Source: Rhizobium sp.
Lineage (GTDB): Bacteria > Pseudomonadota > Alphaproteobacteria > Rhizobiales > Rhizobiaceae
DNA: 64,000 nucleotides
Assembly: GCA_002796995.1 (NCBI GenBank)
Contig: PEKW01000006.1
Location: 186,001 to 250,000, forward strand
Direction of reading: 5' to 3'
Below the pieces are notes generated by a model. It saw only the letters and a program-made list of their open reading frames with translations. It ran no database searches and was not told the origin of the DNA. The translations under genes were made by a program, and so were the position numbers. Of the stretch, positions 45,710 to 55,265 are shown piece by piece. The first letter of the stretch is position 1. The number at the start of each line of letters is the position of its first letter.

Positions 45710-46393
45710 GTGAACAAGATTTTGAAATTGAACACTCGCGACAAAAACACCCTGCTCAGGACGCCCTTCATGGCATCACTCGGTGCGAGCGCGCAGGCGC
45801 GCATGCTCGAGATCGCCACCGTGATGAACTACGAGGCGCGGGACATTCTCTTCCGCGAAGGCGAGGCGGCGGAGAGTTTCTACTGCGTGCTCAACGGCTA
45901 TGTCCGGCTGTTCCGGCTGAACAAGGACGGCCGCGAGGCGGATATCCGCATCTGCGGCCCCGGCGACACCTTCGCCGAATGCCTGCTGGCGATGGGCGAC
46001 CACTATCTCTACAATTCGCAGGCCGCCGAGACCATCACGGTCGCGCGCTTTGAGCTGCAGAAGGTCCGGGCCCTCGCCGAACAGGAGAAGGACGTGGCCA
46101 AGGCCATCATCCAGTGCCTGTCCAGCCACCTGCGCAACACGATGGACTGCATCGCCAACGACCGGCTGCAGACCGCGCCGCAGCGCGTCGCCCACTACCT
46201 GCTCGACAACTGCCCGCAGGAGGGCAGTTCCGCCTCGATCCGCCTGCCCTTCCAGAAGAGCCTGCTGGCCGGCAAGCTGGGCCTCGCCCCGGAAGCCCTG
46301 TCGCGCGCCTTCTCCTCGCTGCGCAGGGCCGGCGTGACCGTTCGCGGCCGGATCATCCAGATCGCCGACATCAGCGCGCTGAAGCAGATCTGA
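45710..46393 (+). CDS. Crp/Fnr-family transcriptional regulator
   Basis: This is a 227-residue regulator with an N-terminal cyclic-nucleotide-binding-like barrel (YEARDILFREGEAAESFYCVL) and a C-terminal winged helix (KSLLAGKLGLAPEALSRAFSSLRRAGV). The recognition helix has the E..SR arrangement that reads TTGAT/ATCAA half-sites. The N-terminal Cys cluster of oxygen-sensing FNR is absent, so it resembles DNR/NnrR-type proteins that may sense NO through haem, or FixK-type proteins. GTG 45710 is chosen because the family-like sequence begins there; the upstream leader carries an FNR box. It is convergent with ureG. Confidence 0.85.
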   Translation: MNKILKLNTRDKNTLLRTPFMASLGASAQARMLEIATVMNYEARDILFREGEAAESFYCVLNGYVRLFRLNKDGREADIRICGPGDTFAECLLAMGDHYLYNSQAAETITVARFELQKVRALAEQEKDVAKAIIQCLSSHLRNTMDCIANDRLQTAPQRVAHYLLDNCPQEGSSASIRLPFQKSLLAGKLGLAPEALSRAFSSLRRAGVTVRGRIIQIADISALKQI

Positions 46394-46418
46394 TTCCGCG
46401 CACCCCAGCCAGGCATTC

Positions 46419-46449
46419 AAACGGGCGGGCCCTCAAAGCCCGCCCGTTT
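46419..46449. terminator. Bidirectional terminator between the Crp/Fnr gene and ureG
   Basis: A 12-bp perfect stem AAACGGGCGGGC / GCCCGCCCGTTT with loop CCTCAAA lies between the convergent genes and overlaps the last codons and stop of ureG. T residues flank it on both strands. Confidence 0.8.
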
Positions 46450-47044
46450 CCTTGAGAAAATGAACAATCTCGGCAATGCCCTCGCCGCGCTTCATGTCGG
46501 TAAAGACGAAGGGGCGCGCGGCCCGCATGCGCCCGGCATCGCCCTCCATCACGTCGAGATCGACGCCGACATAAGGGGCGAGATCCTTCTTGTTGATCAC
46601 CAGAAGATCCGAACGGGTGATACCCGGTCCGCCCTTGCGCGGGATTTCCTCGCCCTGGCAGGCCGAGATCACGTAGATCGTCACATCGGCGAGGTCCGGC
46701 GAGAAGGTCGCAGCGAGATTGTCACCGCCGGATTCGATGAACACCACGTCGAGATCGGGAATGCGGGCATTGAGATCGGCGATTGCCTTGAGGTTGATCG
46801 AGGCATCCTCACGGATCGCGGTGTGCGGACAGCCGCCGGTCTCGACCCCGACGACCCGGTCGGAGGTGAGCGCCTGCATGCGGATCAGCGCATCGGCGTC
46901 CTCGCGCGTGTAGATGTCGTTGGTGACGACGGCGACGGAATAGTTGTCGCGCATCGCCTTGCAGAGTTTTTCGGTGAGCGCCGTCTTGCCGGAGCCGACC
47001 GGGCCGCCGATGCCGACCCGCAAGGGACCATTCTGGGACTTCAT
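46433..47044 (-). CDS. ureG: Urease accessory GTPase UreG
   Basis: This SIMIBI-class GTPase (203 residues) drives nickel delivery to urease with UreF and UreD. The P-loop GGPVGSGKT is at residues 13-21, the metal-binding CPH motif is in [14 protein letters not shown], and [13 protein letters not shown] and NKKDL are the further nucleotide motifs. It is the last gene of the ureEFG group, 40 bases after ureF. Its end overlaps a terminator hairpin. Confidence 0.97.
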   Translation of the reverse strand: MKSQNGPLRVGIGGPVGSGKTALTEKLCKAMRDNYSVAVVTNDIYTREDADALIRMQALTSDRVVGVETGGCPHTAIREDASINLKAIADLNARIPDLDVVFIESGGDNLAATFSPDLADVTIYVISACQGEEIPRKGGPGITRSDLLVINKKDLAPYVGVDLDVMEGDAGRMRAARPFVFTDMKRGEGIAEIVHFLKETGGL

Positions 47045-47084
47045 GGTGCAAATCCTGTTCTTGCTGTGATCGTCGAGCGGCCGG

Positions 47085-47774
47085 TCATGACTGGAACAGC
47101 CGCGAATACTGGGTCTCGTGCCGCATGGACAGCATGTCCGCGACCACCGTCGCCGAACCGAGGTCCTCAAGCCCCAAACCCTCGGTGGCCCGTGCCTGGG
47201 CTATCAGCTGCCCTTCCAGCCCGGCAAGGATCGCCACGGCCTGGCGCTGGCCGATGACGCTGAGCCGGATGGCAGCGGAGACGAGTTGCCCGCACTGCGC
47301 CTGCAGGAAGGCGATGAGCGCATCGCCGAGCGTCACCCCATTGGCCGCGGCGACCGCGCCGACCGCGACGCTGTAGGCTGTGCCGTCGCCAAGCAGCGAC
47401 AGGACCGGCTGCGGCCAGGCGGAGGAAGCAGCGAGGAACGCGTCGCCCTGGTTGACCGCCTCATGGTAGCGCTCGGCCGAGCCGGCCAGCGCCGCCGCCA
47501 GGGCAGCGACCTCGGCCAGCCGGCCGGCGTCGTCGACGGCGCGGTGCGCTTCGGCGAGTAGGATGGCGTCATTGCGGAGAGATCCTGCGTCAAGCACGGT
47601 GGCGAGCCATGCCGCGAGATCAGCGGCGCCCGACACGTGCCCCTCGCAGACCGCGGCCTCTAGCCCGCCGGAATAGGCGAAGCCACCGACCGGAAAGGCC
47701 GGCGACAGCCAGGTCATCAGCCGGACCAGGCTCTGCGGATTGCTGCTGCCGCCCGGCCGTTCAGGCATGATCAT
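47085..47774 (-). CDS. ureF: Urease accessory protein UreF
   Basis: This is a 229-residue all-helical protein that forms the UreD-UreF-UreG complex and links the GTPase to apo-urease. Family segments are [34 protein letters not shown] and the C-terminal [18 protein letters not shown]. The start overlaps the ureE 3' end: ATGs at 47774 and 47768 are both inside or next to the ureE stop region. Translation is therefore likely coupled. Confidence 0.93.
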   Translation of the reverse strand: MIMPERPGGSSNPQSLVRLMTWLSPAFPVGGFAYSGGLEAAVCEGHVSGAADLAAWLATVLDAGSLRNDAILLAEAHRAVDDAGRLAEVAALAAALAGSAERYHEAVNQGDAFLAASSAWPQPVLSLLGDGTAYSVAVGAVAAANGVTLGDALIAFLQAQCGQLVSAAIRLSVIGQRQAVAILAGLEGQLIAQARATEGLGLEDLGSATVVADMLSMRHETQYSRLFQS

Positions 47775-48231
47775 GATTGTGGTTCGAATGCCCGCCGCCA
47801 TGGGAATGATAGGCGCCGTGCATGGGCTGGAAGCGTTCCGTGACCTCTGTGACGGTGGCGCCGAGGCCGGTCAGCATGTCGCGGATCACATGATCCCGGA
47901 GGATGAGGATACGCTCCTCCTCGATCTGCGCCGGCAGATGCCGGTTGCCGAGATGCCAGGCCAGTTCGACCAGATGCCGCCGATCGCGCGGGCGCACGTC
48001 GAAGAGCTTTTCCTCGCTCGCCCGCACCTCGATGGCATTGCCGTCGTCCATCAGCAGCAGGTCGCCATGGGCGAGAAGCACCGGCTGCTTGAGGTCGAGC
48101 ATGACCATGTCGCCATCTTCGAGATGCAGAAGCTTGCGCCTCAGATGCCGCTCGTCGTGACCGAGCGTGACGGAGCCGACGACGCTCTCTTGGGACGTCC
48201 CGGCGGGGAGATAGGTGGTGACGCGGCGCAT
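47761..48231 (-). CDS. ureE: Urease accessory nickel metallochaperone UreE
   Basis: This is a 156-residue nickel carrier. The N-terminal domain carries the [13 protein letters not shown] region, and the C-terminal domain has the conserved [13 protein letters not shown] segment (here [11 protein letters not shown]) plus [14 protein letters not shown]. It ends in a His-rich tail (HSNHNHDHA) that stores nickel. ATG 48231 ([11 protein letters not shown]) was chosen; the frame is open to 48279. It overlaps the start of ureF and follows the diguanylate cyclase gene by 64 bases. Confidence 0.92.
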   Translation of the reverse strand: MRRVTTYLPAGTSQESVVGSVTLGHDERHLRRKLLHLEDGDMVMLDLKQPVLLAHGDLLLMDDGNAIEVRASEEKLFDVRPRDRRHLVELAWHLGNRHLPAQIEEERILILRDHVIRDMLTGLGATVTEVTERFQPMHGAYHSHGGGHSNHNHDHA

Positions 48232-48295
48232 GGTTTTCCCGAACTGGTTATTTTTCAACCATGCAAAAACAAGAGGCAAACAGCAAGGCTGAAGT

Positions 48296-49168
48296 TCAGC
48301 TCGTCGCCGGCATCTGCTCGCCGGAGAACTGCATCACGCCCATGGGTATGGCCTCGTGGCCCTGTTGCGTTTCGAGCGGATCGAGCTCCGCTTGCTCGGC
48401 CTCGTGGACGACGCGATTGCGCCCCCCGGCCTTCGCCCGATAAAGCGCGCTGTCGGCAGCCGAATAGACGCTCTCCGGACGCCGATCGGGGCCGAACTCG
48501 GCGATGCCCGCCGAGACCGTCGTGCTGATGGCGACACCGTCGCAGTAGATCGCCCGCGCTTCGACCATGTTGCGGGCCCGCTCGACCAGCGCGATGCGCT
48601 GGGCGACGCCCCCGCCCCGGACGATCACGCCGAATTCCTCGCCGCCGAGCCGGGCGAACAGGTGCTCGTCGCCGAATACCTCGCGTAGCACCTCCGCCAC
48701 CGCCTTGATCACCTCGTCTCCGGCGCAGTGGCCATGACAGTCGTTGACCGCCTTGAAGCGGTCGAGATCGAGGATTGCCAGCGACGCGCCTGCCCCGGTC
48801 TCGGCCAGGGCCGCATTGAAGGCACGCCGGTTGAGCAGGCCGGACAGCATGTCGGTCAGGCTGAGCCGTTCGAACTCGGCGCGCGACACCGTGAGTTCGC
48901 GGATAACATGGCCGGTGACCAGCGCCAGCGCACCGGACACCGCGCCGCCGAACAACCAGGAACAGGCAACGGACAGCTTCACCGCGTCGGCCACCGACAG
49001 CGGTACAAGTCCCAGCGCATAGCCGAGCGGAAGCAAGGCAATATTGAAGATGAAGGCGAGCAGAACGGCGCGGAACGTCATCTTCAAGGCGAAATTATAG
49101 ACGGCCGCACGGCTGTCGAAACTACCGAGATCAACCTGAAGCGACACCCATCGTTTAAGAATATCCAC
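48296..49168 (-). CDS. Membrane-bound diguanylate cyclase (GGDEF domain)
   Basis: This is a 290-residue protein with two N-terminal membrane helices (about 30-50 and 65-90) and a GGDEF domain (about 100-260). The catalytic motif reads GGEEF ([12 protein letters not shown]), with the Asp ligands in [14 protein letters not shown], so it should make cyclic di-GMP. The usual RxxD inhibitory site before GGEEF is replaced by GDEH, so product feedback is probably lost. It lies just before ureE on the same strand, an unusual place for a second-messenger enzyme. Whether it is transcribed with ureEFG is unknown. Confidence 0.87.
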   Translation of the reverse strand: MDILKRWVSLQVDLGSFDSRAAVYNFALKMTFRAVLLAFIFNIALLPLGYALGLVPLSVADAVKLSVACSWLFGGAVSGALALVTGHVIRELTVSRAEFERLSLTDMLSGLLNRRAFNAALAETGAGASLAILDLDRFKAVNDCHGHCAGDEVIKAVAEVLREVFGDEHLFARLGGEEFGVIVRGGGVAQRIALVERARNMVEARAIYCDGVAISTTVSAGIAEFGPDRRPESVYSAADSALYRAKAGGRNRVVHEAEQAELDPLETQQGHEAIPMGVMQFSGEQMPATS

Positions 49169-49508
49169 CGCGCCGCCCCCTGTTCATGCAGCACTGATCG
49201 AATAGGCCCGTTCCCTTGGCTTATTGCTAATCAAATCACTAAAATGCCGACTAAAGCCAAAATAGAATTGAAATGCCCCGAGGCGAATATTGATAACCTT
49301 TGATTGCAGGCTTTACAACATTCCTTATGGAACAAACTTACTTGCTAGGGGCTCAGAAGCGCCAAAATGCGCCCTATTTGGGCCGATGCACTCGCTAGCA
49401 CTATGATTTGCATACTGCATTCAAGTTGTCCGATGGACGAAAAATGCGTCTCGCCGAGTGTTAACGCGAAAGGCCCACAATCGTCCGGACAACCCTGCCG
49501 CGTTAACG
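49169..49508. other. AT-richer intergenic region
   Basis: These 340 bases hold no gene I can support. The region is AT-rich, especially 49210-49400, and should contain the promoter for the diguanylate cyclase and ureEFG genes on the minus strand. No clear sigma-54, NtrC or other operator was identified. Confidence 0.4.
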
Positions 49509-49540
49509 AAAACAGGCCCGGGTGATCCCGAGCCTGTTTC
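49509..49540 (-). terminator. Rho-independent terminator of the peroxiredoxin gene
   Basis: Read on the minus strand, AAACAGGC-T-CGGG and CCCG-G-GCCTGTTT form a stem with loop ATCA, followed by a TTTT run. It lies 25 bases beyond the peroxiredoxin stop. Confidence 0.85.
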
Positions 49541-49564
49541 ATGCGGATTGTGTGGCGTAATGTC

Positions 49565-50104
49565 TCAGGCGGCGATCTTCGCCTTCAGCTTTTCCATGAT
49601 GTTCTGCGGCGAGGAGACGCCATAGGGATCGCTGTCGCAATTGTCCGAATAGCCTTCTTCCTCGAACCACTGCTCGATCTGGCCATCATTGATGATGGCG
49701 GCGTAGCGCCAGGAGCGCATGCCGAAGCCGAGATTGTCCTTGTGCACGAGCATGCCCATCTTGCGGGTGAACTCGCCCGAGCCGTCTGGGATCAGCTTGA
49801 CATTGTTGAGGTTCTGCGACTTGCCCCAGGCATTCATGACGAAGGCGTCGTTTACCGAGATGCAGTAGATCTCGTCGATGCCTTCGGCCTTGAACTCTGG
49901 ATACATCTTTTCGAAGTCCGGCAGCTGGTAGGTCGAGCAGGTCGGCGTGAAGGCGCCCGGCAGCGAGAACAGGATGACTCGCTTGCCCTTGAAATAGTCG
50001 GCCGACGTCATGTCCTGCCAGCGAAACGGATTGGGGCCGCCCACCGATTCGTCGCGAACGCGGGTACGGAAGGTGACATCGGGAACTTTCTTACCGATCA
50101 ACAT
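49565..50104 (-). CDS. Peroxiredoxin (Prx5 / AhpE-like, glutaredoxin-coupled type)
   Basis: This is a 179-residue thiol peroxidase that reduces hydrogen peroxide and organic peroxides. The peroxidatic Cys is in SLPGAFTPTCSTYQLPDF, with the catalytic Thr and Pro. Other family marks are YCISVNDAFVMNAWG and the C-terminal EGYSDNCDSDPYGVSSP. In many bacteria this type uses glutaredoxin and glutathione as the reductant, here presumably encoded elsewhere. AAGGAG precedes the ATG. It has its own terminator and a 220-base upstream gap, so it is probably a separate transcription unit that splits the urease genes. Confidence 0.92.
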   Translation of the reverse strand: MLIGKKVPDVTFRTRVRDESVGGPNPFRWQDMTSADYFKGKRVILFSLPGAFTPTCSTYQLPDFEKMYPEFKAEGIDEIYCISVNDAFVMNAWGKSQNLNNVKLIPDGSGEFTRKMGMLVHKDNLGFGMRSWRYAAIINDGQIEQWFEEEGYSDNCDSDPYGVSSPQNIMEKLKAKIAA

Positions 50105-50328
50105 GGCAATCTCCTTAGAAATCAAAAAAAGATCCGGCCGGCCCGCGCAATCGGGGCGATCGGCCCTGAGAATTAGAACTAACCTAAAATCGGTTGCAAC
50201 GCAGCATGAAACCGCCGCAACGAGCCTGCGCATAGCAGAATTGCACAGGGCGCATAGCTATGCGTCCCTGCACCTACCTTCCCACCGCTCCATCGACGTG
50301 CCTCGCAAACGGGTGGAGCGGCAGAAGC

Positions 50329-52041
50329 TCAGAACAGGAAGTAGCGCTGCGCCATCGGCAGCACGGTGGCGGGCTCGCAGGTGAGCAGTTCGCCGTCGGC
50401 GCGCACCTCGTAGGTTTCCGGGTCGACTTCCACATGGGGAGTGAGATCGTTGAGGATCATCGACTTCTTGGAAATGCCGCCGCGGGTGTTCTTCACCGCC
50501 ACCAGCTGCTTGGCCACCCCGAGCTTGCCGGCAAGGCCTGCATCGAGCGAGGCCTGGGAGACGAAGGTGACGGAAGAGTTCGTCCGCGCCTTGCCATAGG
50601 CGCCGAACATCGGCCGGTAGTGCACCGGCTGCGGTGTGGGGATCGAGGCATTCGGATCGCCCATCGGGGCTGCCGCGATCGTGCCGCCGAGGATGACCAT
50701 GCTCGGCTTCACGCCGAAGAAGGCGGGATCCCAGATGACCAGGTCGGCGCGCTTGCCGACCTCGACCGAGCCGATCTCGTGCGAAAGCCCCTGGGCGATC
50801 GCCGGATTGATCGTGTATTTGGCGATGTAGCGGCGGACGCGGAAATTGTCGTTGTCGCCGGTCTCCTCGGCCAGCTGCCCGCGCTGCCGCTTCATCTTGT
50901 CGGCCGTCTGCCAGGTGCGGATCGCCACTTCGCCGACCCGGCCCATGGCCTGGCTGTCCGACGAGATGATCGAGAAGGCGCCGATGTCGTGCAGGATGTC
51001 TTCCGCCGCGATCGTCTCCTTGCGGATGCGGCTTTCGGCAAAGGCGATGTCTTCCGGGATCGACGAGGACAGGTGATGGCAGACCATCAGCATGTCGAGG
51101 TGCTCGGCGATGGTATTGACCGTATAGGGCCGGGTCGGATTTGTCGATGACGGGATGACGTTCATCTGACCGCAGATCTTGATGATATCAGGCGCATGTC
51201 CGCCGCCCGCCCCTTCGGTGTGGAAGGCGTGGATGGTGCGGCCGCGGATCGCGCCGATCGAATCTTCGACGAAGCCGCTTTCGTTCAGCGTGTCGGTGTG
51301 GATCATCACTTGCACGTCATACTGGTCGGCCACCGTCAGGCAGCAGTCGATGGCGGCGGGCGTCGTGCCCCAGTCCTCGTGCAGCTTCAGCGAGGAAGCG
51401 CCGCCGAGGATCATTTCCTCGAGCGCGCCGGGCAACGAGGCATTGCCCTTGCCGGCAAAGGCGAGGTTCATCGGGAAGGCGTCGGCCGCCTCGATCATCC
51501 GGGCGAGATGCCAGGGACCGGGCGTGCAGGTCGTGGCGAGCGTGCCATGGGCGGGGCCTGTGCCGCCGCCGAGCATGGTGGTGAGCCCCGACATCAGCGC
51601 TTCCTCGATCTGCTGCGGGCAGATGAAGTGGATATGGCTGTCCATGCCGCCGGCGGTGACGATCTTGCCTTCGCCGGCAATCACTTCCGTCCCCGGCCCG
51701 ACGATGATGGTGACGCCCGGCTGGGTGTCCGGATTACCCGCCTTGCCGATCGCAACGATGCGGCCGTCCTTCAGCCCGATATCGGCCTTGACGATGCCCC
51801 AGTGGTCGACGATCAGCGCATTGGTGATGACGGTGTCGACCGCCCCGTGGGCGCGCGTCACCTGGCTCTGGCCCATCCCGTCGCGGATGACCTTGCCGCC
51901 GCCGAACTTCACCTCGTCGCCATAGGTGGTGAAATCCTTCTCGACCTCGATGAACAGTTCGGTGTCGGCGAGCCGCACCTTGTCGCCGGTGGTCGGTCCG
52001 AACATCGAGGCATAGGCCTTGCGGGACATCTTGTAGGGCAT
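50329..52041 (-). CDS. ureC: Urease alpha (catalytic) subunit
   Basis: This is the 570-residue catalytic subunit, which hydrolyses urea to ammonia and carbamate at a binuclear nickel site. The ligands are visible: His136 and His138 (MDSHIHF), carbamylated Lys219 (SLKLHEDWG), the His in [10 protein letters not shown], the His in [10 protein letters not shown] and the Asp in [10 protein letters not shown]. The mobile-flap His is in MVCHHLSS. The length is normal. It follows ureD, ureA and ureB on the strand but is separated from ureB by three small accessory-like genes. Confidence 0.98.
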   Translation of the reverse strand: MPYKMSRKAYASMFGPTTGDKVRLADTELFIEVEKDFTTYGDEVKFGGGKVIRDGMGQSQVTRAHGAVDTVITNALIVDHWGIVKADIGLKDGRIVAIGKAGNPDTQPGVTIIVGPGTEVIAGEGKIVTAGGMDSHIHFICPQQIEEALMSGLTTMLGGGTGPAHGTLATTCTPGPWHLARMIEAADAFPMNLAFAGKGNASLPGALEEMILGGASSLKLHEDWGTTPAAIDCCLTVADQYDVQVMIHTDTLNESGFVEDSIGAIRGRTIHAFHTEGAGGGHAPDIIKICGQMNVIPSSTNPTRPYTVNTIAEHLDMLMVCHHLSSSIPEDIAFAESRIRKETIAAEDILHDIGAFSIISSDSQAMGRVGEVAIRTWQTADKMKRQRGQLAEETGDNDNFRVRRYIAKYTINPAIAQGLSHEIGSVEVGKRADLVIWDPAFFGVKPSMVILGGTIAAAPMGDPNASIPTPQPVHYRPMFGAYGKARTNSSVTFVSQASLDAGLAGKLGVAKQLVAVKNTRGGISKKSMILNDLTPHVEVDPETYEVRADGELLTCEPATVLPMAQRYFLF

Positions 52042-52046
52042 GACGA

Positions 52047-52700
52047 TCAGACTCCTTGGGAGGGGCAGGACGCAGTGTCTGGATTGAGCCGCACCAGCTT
52101 GCCGGAGGCAACATGGGCCTCGATCAGCTGGCGCTCGGCGGTAAACGGATGGCCGTCCCAGCCCTGGTGGCTGAAGCCGGCCAGAAAGATCTGGTCGCGG
52201 TCATGGCCGGGATCGGCCAGCACCTCGGCGAGAACCTGCGCCACGACGATCATGCCGCTGCTCGGAACCACGTAAGGACCCGGCTCATAGGCCAGAAGCG
52301 CCTGGTCGACCGCCTCGTGCACGTTGCGCGACAAGACGCGGTGCCGCTTGTCGCAGGCTTCGGCGGCTGCGGCGAAGCCGGCCGTATAGTCGTCGCAGAA
52401 GTCGTCGAGTTCCGGATGGCTGACCAGCAGGGCCGGCCGCATCTGGCCGAACTTTTCCGGATCGCGCACCGACCAGATTTCCGAGCAGGCGTTGACCGGC
52501 GGGCTGTCCAGCCAGGCGCCGGACAGCATGGCGCGCGCCGGCCGGCCGGTATTGCACACCGCCACGACGTCGGTGCGGCTGCCGGCAGCCCCGAAATTGC
52601 GGCACTCGTTGAAACGGATGACCCGGTCGGCGGCGTCGATCCTGGCCGCTGACCCTTCCGGTACATCTCCGTTTCCGACGATCATGATGCGCTGTCCCAT
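52047..52700 (-). CDS. Urease-operon accessory protein with sialyltransferase-like motif
   Basis: This is a 217-residue protein found in rhizobial urease clusters, with no proven function. The N-terminus ([20 protein letters not shown], then [18 protein letters not shown]) resembles the CMP-sialic-acid binding L-motif of family 29 sialyltransferases (VGNxG, IDxxD, VIRFN, G-RT). A later segment, [16 protein letters not shown], resembles their S-motif (PSSG). A nucleotide-sugar transferase fold is therefore likely, but what it would glycosylate is unknown. There is no membrane anchor. It starts 13 bases after the LprI-like gene and ends five bases before ureC. Confidence 0.75.
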   Translation of the reverse strand: MGQRIMIVGNGDVPEGSAARIDAADRVIRFNECRNFGAAGSRTDVVAVCNTGRPARAMLSGAWLDSPPVNACSEIWSVRDPEKFGQMRPALLVSHPELDDFCDDYTAGFAAAAEACDKRHRVLSRNVHEAVDQALLAYEPGPYVVPSSGMIVVAQVLAEVLADPGHDRDQIFLAGFSHQGWDGHPFTAERQLIEAHVASGKLVRLNPDTASCPSQGV

Positions 52701-52713
52701 CTCTCTCCGATCG

Positions 52714-53172
52714 TCAGTTGCCGAAGCCTTCGACGAGCGCCTTGAGCTCCGCCGTCCGCTTGCGCGTCAGTTCGGCAAGGCACAACTCGACGATGGCCGG
52801 CTCGAGGGTGCCGCCGCGCACGGAGAAACCCTCGACCTCGCACTGGCCGTCACGATACTGGATCCAGGCGCGCTGTGCCTTGAGCAGGGCGTCGACCGCC
52901 CCGCGCTGGTGGGCGTCCAGATTGGCATCCCATTCGGCGACGGCCTTCTTGGTCTCCGCCCACTGCGCGTTCAGCTTCTTGTCTTCCGCCGCATGCTCCT
53001 GCACGGCGCAGAGCGTCATGTCCGACTGGGTGACCGCATCTTCGCACTTGATGATCGGCTCGTCCTCCGCGGAGACGGGCGCGTTCACCAGGAAAAGCGC
53101 CACTGCGGCCAGCGCGCTGCGGCTCCATGCGGTAGAGGTCATCGACGTCAGCAAACCACGGGCTCCCTTCAC
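52714..53172 (-). CDS. LprI-family (lysozyme-inhibitor-like) periplasmic protein
   Basis: This is a 152-residue secreted protein. After a signal peptide (cleavage near SAEDE, residue about 35) it has the family pattern C..A.TQSDMTLCA, a helical middle, and RAWIQYRDGQCEVEGF...LCLAELT with the second pair of cysteines. LprI-like proteins bind or inhibit lysozyme in some bacteria; a role in urease is unproven. The GTG start at 53172 overlaps the stop of the GFA gene (GTGA), with GGAG just upstream, so it is translationally coupled. Confidence 0.82.
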   Translation of the reverse strand: MKGARGLLTSMTSTAWSRSALAAVALFLVNAPVSAEDEPIIKCEDAVTQSDMTLCAVQEHAAEDKKLNAQWAETKKAVAEWDANLDAHQRGAVDALLKAQRAWIQYRDGQCEVEGFSVRGGTLEPAIVELCLAELTRKRTAELKALVEGFGN

Positions 53173-53525
53173 TGCGATGCTCCGTCGAAGGCCTGCGACG
53201 GCAGCGCACGCGCATCGACGCCATCAAGGCAGTTGACGTTGACCGCGACCATTTCCTTGCCGTCCGGCGTCGTCCCGAGCGAAAAGCTCTGAATGCCGCA
53301 GGTCTTGCAGAAGAGGTGATGGATCGCGTGCTTGTTGAACAGGTATTCGCCGAGATTGTCCTCGCCGGCATTCAGCTTGAACGCCTCCTTCGACGTGAAG
53401 GCGAGCACGGCCCCCAGGCGGCGGCAACGCGAGCAGTTGCAGACGACCGTATGGCCGAGATCGACATCGATGTCGAAATCGACCGCGCCGCACTGGCAGC
53501 TGCCGTGATAGTGCGCAATCGCCAT
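53169..53525 (-). CDS. GFA-family zinc-binding protein
   Basis: This is a 118-residue protein of the GFA (glutathione-dependent formaldehyde-activating enzyme-like) family. The zinc-site cysteines are in GSCQCGAVDF, NCSRCRR and LFCKTCGIQSF. Related proteins condense glutathione with formaldehyde or have unknown roles. Its start overlaps the ureB stop (TGATG), and its end overlaps the LprI-like start, which places it firmly inside the urease transcript. Confidence 0.9.
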   Translation of the reverse strand: MAIAHYHGSCQCGAVDFDIDVDLGHTVVCNCSRCRRLGAVLAFTSKEAFKLNAGEDNLGEYLFNKHAIHHLFCKTCGIQSFSLGTTPDGKEMVAVNVNCLDGVDARALPSQAFDGASQ

Positions 53526-53830
53526 CAGAGCCTCCCCATGATCTTCTGCCTGAAACCATAGACCTCGCGCTTGCCGGCGAGCGGGATCAGGGTGACCTGC
53601 CGCGTCTGGCCGGGTTCGAAGCGCACGGCGGTTCCGGCCGGAATGTCGAGCCGCATGCCCCGCGCCGTGTCGCGATCGAAGGAGAGCCCGGCATTGGTCT
53701 CGAAGAAATGATAGTGGCTGCCGACCTGGACAGGACGGTCGCCGGTATTGGACACCTCGATCGTCACGGTCGGCTGGCCGGCATTGAGTTCGATCTCGCC
53801 CTCTGCGGCAATGATTTCACCGGGGATCAT
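53525..53830 (-). CDS. ureB: Urease beta subunit
   Basis: This is the 101-residue beta subunit of urease, a structural subunit of the (alpha-beta-gamma)3 enzyme. The family hallmarks are [35 protein letters not shown] and [15 protein letters not shown]. Separate genes for the three subunits are typical of rhizobia. The gene overlaps the GFA gene by one base and follows the DUF1272 gene by 18 bases. Confidence 0.97.
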   Translation of the reverse strand: MIPGEIIAAEGEIELNAGQPTVTIEVSNTGDRPVQVGSHYHFFETNAGLSFDRDTARGMRLDIPAGTAVRFEPGQTRQVTLIPLAGKREVYGFRQKIMGRL

Positions 53831-53848
53831 GGACAGTCCCTCCCTTGA

Positions 53849-54106
53849 TCAGGCGGCCTTGACGGGCTTGCAGCCCTCGGCCTTGAACACGCGTATGGTC
53901 GACGCTGGATTGTTTACGAGTTTCGCGGCCGGCCGGATCGGTCGTCGCACCAGTTCCCCGCCGCAGTTCGGGCAGACGCCGCCGAGCACGGTCGCCGCAC
54001 AGTCGCTGCAGAAGGTGCATTCGAAGCTGCAGATCAGCGCCTCGCCGCTTTCCGGCGGCAGGTCGCGGTTGCAGCATTCGCAGTTCGGCCGGATTTCGAG
54101 CGCCAT
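53849..54106 (-). CDS. DUF1272 Cys-rich protein
   Basis: This is an 85-residue protein with eight or more cysteines in pairs (NCECCNRDLP, CSFECTFCSDCA, GVCPNCGGEL), a zinc-ribbon-like arrangement of the DUF1272 family. The molecular role is unknown. It sits between ureA and ureB with short gaps (12 and 18 bases), so it is co-transcribed with urease and could handle metal. Confidence 0.88.
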   Translation of the reverse strand: MALEIRPNCECCNRDLPPESGEALICSFECTFCSDCAATVLGGVCPNCGGELVRRPIRPAAKLVNNPASTIRVFKAEGCKPVKAA

Positions 54107-54118
54107 CGCCGCGTCTCC

Positions 54119-54421
54119 TCAGCGGATCGGTTCGTGGACGGTCACCAGCTTGGTGCCGTCGGGAAAGGTCGCTTCCACCTGCACGTCGTGGATCATCTCG
54201 GCAATGCCCTCCATGACCTGGTCGCGGGTTATCACATGGGCGCCGGCCTCCATCAACTCGGCGACGGGACGGCCGTCGCGAGCTCCCTCGACGACGAAAT
54301 CGCTGATCAGCGCGATCGCCTCCGGGTAGTTGAGCTTGACGCCCCGCTCCAGCCGGCGCCGCGCCACGATGGCCGCCATGGCGATCAGCAGTTTGTCTTT
54401 TTCCCTCGGGCTCAGGTTCAT
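54119..54421 (-). CDS. ureA: Urease gamma subunit
   Basis: This is the 100-residue gamma subunit, structural in the urease trimer of heterotrimers. The family opening [17 protein letters not shown] and the segments [13 protein letters not shown] and [17 protein letters not shown] are present. It starts 25 bases after ureD. Confidence 0.98.
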   Translation of the reverse strand: MNLSPREKDKLLIAMAAIVARRRLERGVKLNYPEAIALISDFVVEGARDGRPVAELMEAGAHVITRDQVMEGIAEMIHDVQVEATFPDGTKLVTVHEPIR

Positions 54422-54446
54422 GACCGCTCCACGTTCTTGATCACTG

Positions 54447-55265
54447 TCATAGATTCCAGACTTTCGGCACTGACGCCCCGCCGCGCAAGACGGAAATCAC
54501 CGGGATCAGGCTTTTTCTCAAAGTGTACCCATCTTCGGCCGCGAGCCGGGCCACCAGCTTGCCGTTCCACTGGCTGGCACCGCCCGGACTATTGACAAGC
54601 GCGGCGCGCACCTTGGGCAGCAGCGCCTCGCAGAGCGGCCCGGCGTAGAGCACGGTGGCGAAGGCGACCTTGCCGGCAAGCACCGGCGCCGAAGCCGTGA
54701 GGTCGGCGACGTTCCCCTCCAAACGCAGGTCCTCCGCATGGATCAGCCGGCCGCCGCGGCGGATGCGCCAGCGGTCGCGCACCATGCCCTCAGCCATGGC
54801 TTCGCCCATGGCCTTGCGCCCGAGCAGGATCGCCTCGACGGCGACGAATTCGGCGCTCTCGTCGAGATCGACCTCAAGCCTGCGCGACAGGGCAGCATTG
54901 TCGAAGAGAATGGATTCCTGTGGAAGCCAGTGCACCCTGGCGCCTGCGGCGGCCTCGATGCGGGTGACGACCTCGGCCGCACCGGCGGACGCCTTGTAGA
55001 CCTTCTCGCAGGCCTGGGTCGTGGCTGTCAGGAACGTGTCGGGACCGGCGGAAAACGACCAGTCCAGAAGGTCGCCGCCGGTCAGCCCCCCGGCGGTGTT
55101 GATGATCACCGCCTCCATTTCGGCGGTGAAGGTCTCGGGCAGGCGGATCTTTGCCGCCCCTTCCTGGTAGAGCTCGGCGATGCGCGTGCGCCCGCCGAGC
55201 GGCTTGGTTACAAGCCTTCCGACGCCCCGGGCGCGCTGAGGTCTGATTGCACTGGCTGTCTGCAC
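54447..55265 (-). CDS. ureD: Urease accessory protein UreD (UreH)
   Basis: This is a 272-residue accessory protein that binds apo-urease and passes nickel from UreG. Family segments are [46 protein letters not shown] and [19 protein letters not shown]. The GTG start at 55265 has AGGGAACAGC upstream; the frame is open further. Its first 58 bases overlap the 3' end of the depolymerase-like gene, a rather long overlap that suggests coupled expression. Confidence 0.92.
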   Translation of the reverse strand: MQTASAIRPQRARGVGRLVTKPLGGRTRIAELYQEGAAKIRLPETFTAEMEAVIINTAGGLTGGDLLDWSFSAGPDTFLTATTQACEKVYKASAGAAEVVTRIEAAAGARVHWLPQESILFDNAALSRRLEVDLDESAEFVAVEAILLGRKAMGEAMAEGMVRDRWRIRRGGRLIHAEDLRLEGNVADLTASAPVLAGKVAFATVLYAGPLCEALLPKVRAALVNSPGGASQWNGKLVARLAAEDGYTLRKSLIPVISVLRGGASVPKVWNL

